A DNA stretch of 64,000 nt from contig NC_064472.1 of assembly GCF_023343835.1 (NCBI RefSeq), positions 14,623,469 to 14,687,468 of the forward strand. The letters are read 5' to 3'. This document shows, piece after piece, positions 58,401 to 64,000 of this stretch (position 1 is its first letter; each line of letters starts with the position of its first letter). Below the pieces are notes generated by a model. That model ran no database searches and was not told the origin of the DNA. It saw only the letters and a program-made list of their open reading frames with translations. The position numbers were made by a program, and so were the translations under genes. Origin of the DNA: Lagopus muta. Its lineage: Eukaryota > Chordata > Aves > Galliformes > Phasianidae.

Positions 58401-61400
58401 CATACAGCTATTACTCTTTTGGCAAGCTGAGTATTGTATTTATTTTGTTTATATCCTCAGGCACTTTAACAGCTTTTTTTGTGGTTAATCATCTCAGAGA
58501 AAAAGAAAAGACATGGAAGCCAAAAGTCTTAGCAGCCAACTTTGAATTTTACTGTGACATAATTTTCTCTGTAGTGCCATTTTGTATTTCAGCACTCTGT
58601 AGTGCACAAGTCAACATGATCTTTTTACTGCAATACTAAATAAATCTAAAATTTTAAGAAAAAAATATTTAGACTCATATCCACAAAGTATTTTTTCACT
58701 ATTTATGCAACCATAAATAATCTGAAATAACAACAACAAAGGAAAAAAATACCACTCCCTTCTTTCACCAATTTGAGCAACCTCTCAAAAGGATAAAGTT
58801 TCACTTATTTCTTAGGCGTGAGCTGTGCCCTAAAATATTTTTCCTCCTCAGTATCTGAGTAACGTGCCTACAATACATGGCGGCATCTCCACAGTTTCTG
58901 TATCAGCTTGAGAGTAAGCCATAGTAGAAAACTGCGTGGAATTATGACTCTGAAAAGACCCCAGCTTGTATTGCATTCACATCACATCTTTTTTCTTCTT
59001 TCTTTTTTTCTTTTTTCTCATTTGTTTCATAATTACCATTTTTAATGAAGATTTTTAAGAATAGTTATTTCTCTATCCCTTCAGTTACCTGAATCTTTGT
59101 ATAGCAAGAGCTGAAATCCCAGACCATATTCAAGGAGACACCATCCCAGAAAACAGCATGGACTTTATGGTCTGAATATACAAGAAGTCTTCCTATGCCA
59201 GGAATAACCTTCTCGTCCAGCAAAACTGGCAAAGTTTCTCGTCCATCTGTCTCAGGTACCTCGAGCCAAACAAAAACATTAAAAATAATGAGGAAGGGTC
59301 ACTTACATCATTAAAGCTGTTTGTATCTTTCTGAGATTTTCATGTTTTACTAGACAACGTGCATCTCTCTTTGTCAGTTAATTTCTTTCCGCTTCACCAA
59401 CACAAATCAACACTGCATGCTTCTGGTTCCCAAATCTCTTCAGCTTTCTTTGTAGGATCTGATCACCACCATTCCCTCTAGACTAGGTCCCGTACCCCAT
59501 ATAGTCATCTTTGTAACACAGAAAGATTTATACATCTTCAGCTACGTACCATTTTCCAGCAGCAGAGATGATAGTTATGAATTAATGATAGTTTAGTCTT
59601 GTAGCAGTACTGAAGCATTCTGAGGAAGAAAAAGTCAACATAAAATATTAAGCCTTTTGTTCTTACTATAGTATGTCCTCCACATTCTGTAAGTTGCAGA
59701 TGTTTTCTTTGCTACTATGAATCTGTTTAATTACTTAAGTACATAATAGATGTAATTTCAATTACTGTCCTCTCAAAGTCAGAGGAATTCATGTATCAAA
59801 AATAAATGAGAAAAATAACTTACTTGGTTGCTTCAGTAATAATGGAAGATATAGAGTACTGACTTCCTGGTACATCAGGAGGTAGACTATTTACCCAATA
59901 CATCTTTTCTTCTCTCTGCATTAAAGAGCAGAAGGAACATTTCTTATTTATAAAGGCACTGTAGCATGGAAAGAATATTTATAAGCTTGAAAGATAAAAA
60001 AAGACTGCAAACCAGCAGGATCCTTTAAGTCTAGTTCTGTAAAAAGACACATCCACAGTTTCCATGCACTCAGTAGGGACTAAGGATTTCTTTTATCAGA
60101 GAAGAAGCAGACTATAATTACTATTAATTGCTAAGTAACTAAGTTTTACTACAAGTTAGAGGCTAGCTTCAAATAATTCAACATTAATCCTTAATGTTGC
60201 TTTAAAAATACAAATACCCGAGCCTAAAGATAGAAGAAAAAAAAATTAAACATGCATTTATATTTAAAAAACAGAGGAAAAAAAATGATAAAGTTAAGAA
60301 AGAGAAGTGGAATAAAAGCCATGCTAAAGAAATTTATCACTGAAAACAATGAAAGATTTCTGCTACTATGCTTATAGAATTTTTCTGGTCATACATAACA
60401 TACTAATCAGCAATCTATTTTTTTTTTTTTTTCTGTTTCCCTTTCACCTAATCTAAGAAGGCCATACCAGTAAGCATGGCTATTACTGGACAGCAGATAT
60501 TATGTTATGGAACAGAAGAGATTAAAGGATTGTTGCATCTCCTTCTCAATTTTCAAATGTTTTCTGACCCTACTAGAAAGGACCACATGCCACCACACGT
60601 AGACGGATTTACAGGCATCTTCTTCAGTGAAGTGCCACAGTTCTCTCTTATTTTCAAAGAATTCTCCTTAGCGTGATGCTCAGATTTGGATATTGCTCTT
60701 AAAATATATGTATTTTTTCCAAATAAATCTAACTGCACGATTGTAACATTTCAGGATGGTAGAATGTTAAACCTGTGCCTTCATAAAGATACAGCCTCAC
60801 CACGCAGACTGCTTCATTTGCCCAAACATCCATTAGAATATCTCAGCTGCTGACTGGATTTAAGTACTACCCGTTTTTCTCCAGCACAGGAATTCCAATA
60901 TGAAAACAGCAGTTTAGTACATTTCTAAGTATCTTTGCAGCTATGTGCAATAAATTACATCAAGAATTGCATAAGTACCTCAGAGCACCTACTCTGGAAA
61001 ACTTAACAACAGATAATCAGGACAAACCATAGAGAGGCAAAATCATTTCTCCAACATGGAACAGCTGGTCTTTGGCAAGGACTGAACAGAACCAAAAAGT
61101 GTATGACTCCAAATAGTACACTACTGCAAGAAAGAACATGCTTAAAATATTTTAATTTTAAAAAGATTAAACTCTAATCAATATTAGGTTAAAAAGCAAA
61201 CTCACTGATATTAGTGAAAAGTGGATATTATAGAATCTCATTACAATACTTACTTGAGCTTGTGAAATAAATATTACAATGTTAGATATTTTTCTTATTC
61301 TGCCTACAACCTATGGAAAATACATTCTGTAACAGAAGGAATAATCTAATTATTTTCATGACAGGTTGCTTGATCCATTTATACAGCAATCATCCGAACA

Positions 61401-62962
61401 ACAATGCAGTTTTCACTACAGACTGCATATCCAAATGTCTTAAAGCAAAGACGCTAAATTGAAGGAATTCAGAACACATTTTTGAACAGTTTTATTTCTA
61501 CCTTTCTTATTCCTTTCTGAATTGTATAATGTACAAAGTAGTTTCCCAAAAAATCTCCTTCTGACTTGAAAAGTGATTCATCACCAGGATAAATTTCTGT
61601 GATGTTTCTTCTGCCATGGACCAATCTAAAAGAGAAAAACTAGGCTTTTAACAAGTTCTTAAAATTCTCCATCAACAGAAGTTATAGGTTAGTAAACTTC
61701 AAAAACATTAGAACATTTTTCTATTCTTTCCCAAACAGTAAAGTTATATTAAACAGGTGATGAGCATTACCAGGCTCTATTTTCATGGGCTGGAGGTTGG
61801 TGCAGGATTAGCGTGTTCGAAAAACTAAACAGAGCTTTTTGGGTTGAGGTATCTCACAGGAGTTGTTCCATGTCCATGCCACTGGCCCAAAAATATAGCA
61901 ATGCTGAAGAGAGAAGGAATGTTCTTTCTGTTGGACATGTTCTAACTAGCGTGCGCAGGAAAAAAAACTGTGTGACCAAATGCTTTCCAAAAGGCCTGAA
62001 ATCTTCATTTACATTGCACCTATTTTTTTTTTTACTAAGATCACCTGTGTTTTTCTTGTGATTATATGATATTCTGGAGCCTTAATACTCATTTAATGAT
62101 TCAGTTAACAGTGTGGTCGTATGCCTGGATTGGAATGGAAGCATTAAAGGGAGATGTAAGACTTACAAGGAAACGAATTAACGTACTGAAAAAGCTGATA
62201 AACAACTTTTTTTTTATGAGATCAAAATTGAGGAATTAGAATGAGGGAAAAGAAGGGCATGGGGAGAAAGATCAAAGCTTTGAAGACTTCTAAATTTTGA
62301 TAGTAACTATAGCATTGTAAAGTTTGTAGAGCAGATTTAAAAAGCTTATTTTGCAAAAATTCTTATTTAAAAAACAAACAACAAAATCAAAACCACACGG
62401 ACAAACTCATTTATAGGAAAATGTAGAACTCAGTAGAATTCAGCTCCCTACAACACAGGAGTTGCATAGTCACCAAAACAACAGTTTATAAAATGTGAAG
62501 ATTTCAGCTTTGAGATGAGTGCTGTAATTTGCACAGAAATCAAGCACTGCAATTGCCAGTGAAGCCTGTGGCAGTTACAGCTGTCCATTTAAGCCTCTAA
62601 GAAATTAGATCACTTCTTTACAAGCCACAAACATTATTTCAAACTCTTTGTTTTAGGCATACCTACTTTCAGACCTGGAACTATACTGTACTAGGAAACG
62701 CGAAGCAAATTTGAAGCCCAGTGTACAAACAGCAGAAATGAACAGAACCTTACATAAAGACAGCACACCATTTATCACAAAATTGCAAAGGAATGAAGTA
62801 TGATGTCCTAAAGTTTAATTCCCACACAAGTGAGGATGATAAGGAGGACTCCCTTCTTACCTATAAAAAACACCCTTGCACCACACAATTTGGATTAGCT
62901 GAGGGTATGAAAACTTTTCAGAATCTTGATTGTTTTGTAGAAAGAAGTCACAGAAACTCCAC
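55406..62962 (-). CDS. C5orf34: C5orf34 homologue, C-terminal half (last 9 coding exons; 5' part off the right edge)
   Basis: Minus-strand exons: 62,962-62,861, 61,625-61,502, 59,915-59,824, 59,619-59,550, 59,259-59,089, 58,083-57,995, 57,234-57,142, 56,342-56,302 and 55,590-55,406. Phases agree across all joins, giving 321 C-terminal residues then TGA. The human protein is about 638 aa as I recall, so about half is here. Landmarks shared with human C5orf34 are YPQLIQIVWCKGVFYR, SEGDFLGNYF, NSLPPDVPGS, LVYSDHKVHAVFWDG, GWCKLTTPDG, QQLIQIRHPGIYERY, ELEKIQRFN and the end QDIESLLASAGK. The function of the protein is not known to me. The two blocks at about residues 10-60 and 125-210 look like beta-strand/helix modules resembling polo boxes (see findings). 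The donor after the 41-nt exon (GTATCC) and the acceptor at 59,260 (CTCGAG) are weak but required by frame. Earlier exons lie beyond 64,000. Confidence 0.9.
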
Positions 62963-63559
62963 CTGTAAAAAATACAGTAAAAACTGCAGTAAAATTCAAC
63001 TTTTTTTTTTTTTTTCTGGTAATAATTTCTGTATCCTAGATAGGAACATATTTCTAGATCAAAACAGATATATGCACATCTATTCAGAAGAAAATAGGCC
63101 ACATACTTTAAATGCCTTCTAGTTCCTAGTTATGCATGTTAGCTACTGAATTCAATTTCTTGAGCCTACAATGAAATTTTCAATTATTTTTAGCAGTGCT
63201 GACAGAGAATCTATTTCACTGGCTTACTTTAGAAGAATTACCTTCTCAAAAATGAGAAAAAGCAAACAAGCAAAAAACCTCAAACAATATGGTGCTGTTT
63301 TCAGTACTCTCATTTTCATTTACAAAGCAGGTCAGAAAATGTATTTTTCCCTCTGGACTAATTACTCTTTAGTCGTTACTGAAGGATAAGAATGTTGGTT
63401 TGACAGATATCATATTTTGAGAAGTTCCTAAAAAAAACCACAGTACAGTGCTGTATTTTTTATTTCTTATAGCTAGAAATCAGTTGTTTTGCTAAAGGTT
63501 GAAGTCCATACTTGTAGAATTGGAAACGTATGTATGTACGTAATATAGTTAAGACAAAC
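62963..63559 (-). other. C5orf34: C5orf34 intron (left part)
   Basis: Intronic sequence upstream of the first visible exon, with a T run at about 63,001-63,015. No further exon could be supported before the window ends. Confidence 0.6.
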
Positions 63560-64000
63560 AGTAAAAGTTAGTGTATGGGAACTCCTGGATCACTGCCTGA
63601 ACCTCAAATTGATCACCTTTGGCAAGCACTGAGTCAGCCATGGGAGCACAGTTCAGCTGTGTTGGAAGGGGTGCAGCCTGGCTCCTGGACCCCATGTAAG
63701 GGCTGACTGCCACTGAGGAAGGATCTCTCTCTGGAGATTGTTCCTCTTGGAGACTTCTTCTGTGAGCCCAGGAGATGGAACAGCTTTTCCATTCATTTCT
63801 GATTATCCCTTTCCAACATGATAGTCTTTCCAGCTATACGCTCTCTAAAAGACCAGCCTAACTTCTCTGTATACCTGTCGATTATACATCTGTATACTTG
63901 CTGATTATACAGTTACCTGTGTAAATGTGGTGCTCTGCAGCTGATCGGCAAAGCTGCAGGCAGACGAGATACTGCTTCGTATGTTTTGGGGTCTTGTGAA
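63560..64000. repeat. Probable interspersed repeat, possibly LTR-derived (incomplete)
   Basis: Base composition and style change abruptly here: GC-richer, with GGAACTCCTGGATCACTGCC, GGGTGCAGCCTGGCTCC and GGATCTCTCTCTGGAGATTG. A near-duplicate TGTATACCTGTCGATTATAC / TGTATACTTGCTGATTATAC lies at about 63,870-63,910. It looks like a galliform multicopy repeat, but I cannot name the family, and it runs off the window. Confidence 0.35.

Overview
This window is vertebrate nuclear DNA, almost certainly from a bird and most likely a galliform such as chicken. Two things point there. CR1 LINE fragments, the dominant avian retroposon, are spread through the intergenic and intronic DNA. The gene order NIM1K - HMGCS1 - CCL28 - TMEM267 - C5orf34 matches human 5p12, a block that I recall lies on the chicken Z chromosome. 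The reassembled HMGCS1 is 522 residues, the length I recall for the avian cytosolic enzyme. No prokaryotic, CRISPR, tRNA or rRNA feature was seen. I named genes by rebuilding exons with GT/AG boundaries and checking that reading phase is kept across every join.

Layout. 1-743 (+): final coding exon of NIM1K, a protein kinase, with its 3' UTR after it. 4051-9030 (-): complete HMGCS1 CDS in nine coding exons, convergent with NIM1K. Its 5' non-coding region runs into two CpG islands (about 9.47-10.48 kb and 11.27-12.16 kb); the distal one carries a TATA-like box, three CCAAT boxes and a good splice donor. 12.2-17.1 kb: mostly featureless AT-rich DNA with one exon-like ORF. 17,185-27,495 (-): complete three-exon CCL28 chemokine CDS with a 9.2 kb first intron holding a long, old CR1 copy. 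27.6-42.5 kb: a gene desert made largely of CR1 fragments in both orientations, including a nested insertion with a visible target-site duplication and a CR1 ORF1 remnant. 43,632-50,908 (-): complete TMEM267 CDS (two coding exons, 215 aa) with a CpG-island promoter at 54.2-54.96 kb. 55,406-62,962 (-): last nine coding exons (321 aa) of C5orf34; its 5' half lies beyond the right edge.

The genes are independent vertebrate loci, not an operon: a kinase, a sterol-pathway enzyme, a mucosal chemokine, a multi-pass membrane protein and a poorly characterised protein. I found no obviously new multi-gene system. The most interesting points concern protein families. TMEM267 carries a His/Asp pattern that looks like bacterial YdjM-type membrane metal-hydrolases. 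C5orf34 repeats look like divergent polo boxes. NIM1K ends in a possible CaaX box. The avian CCL28 has four cysteines where I recall six in the mammalian protein.
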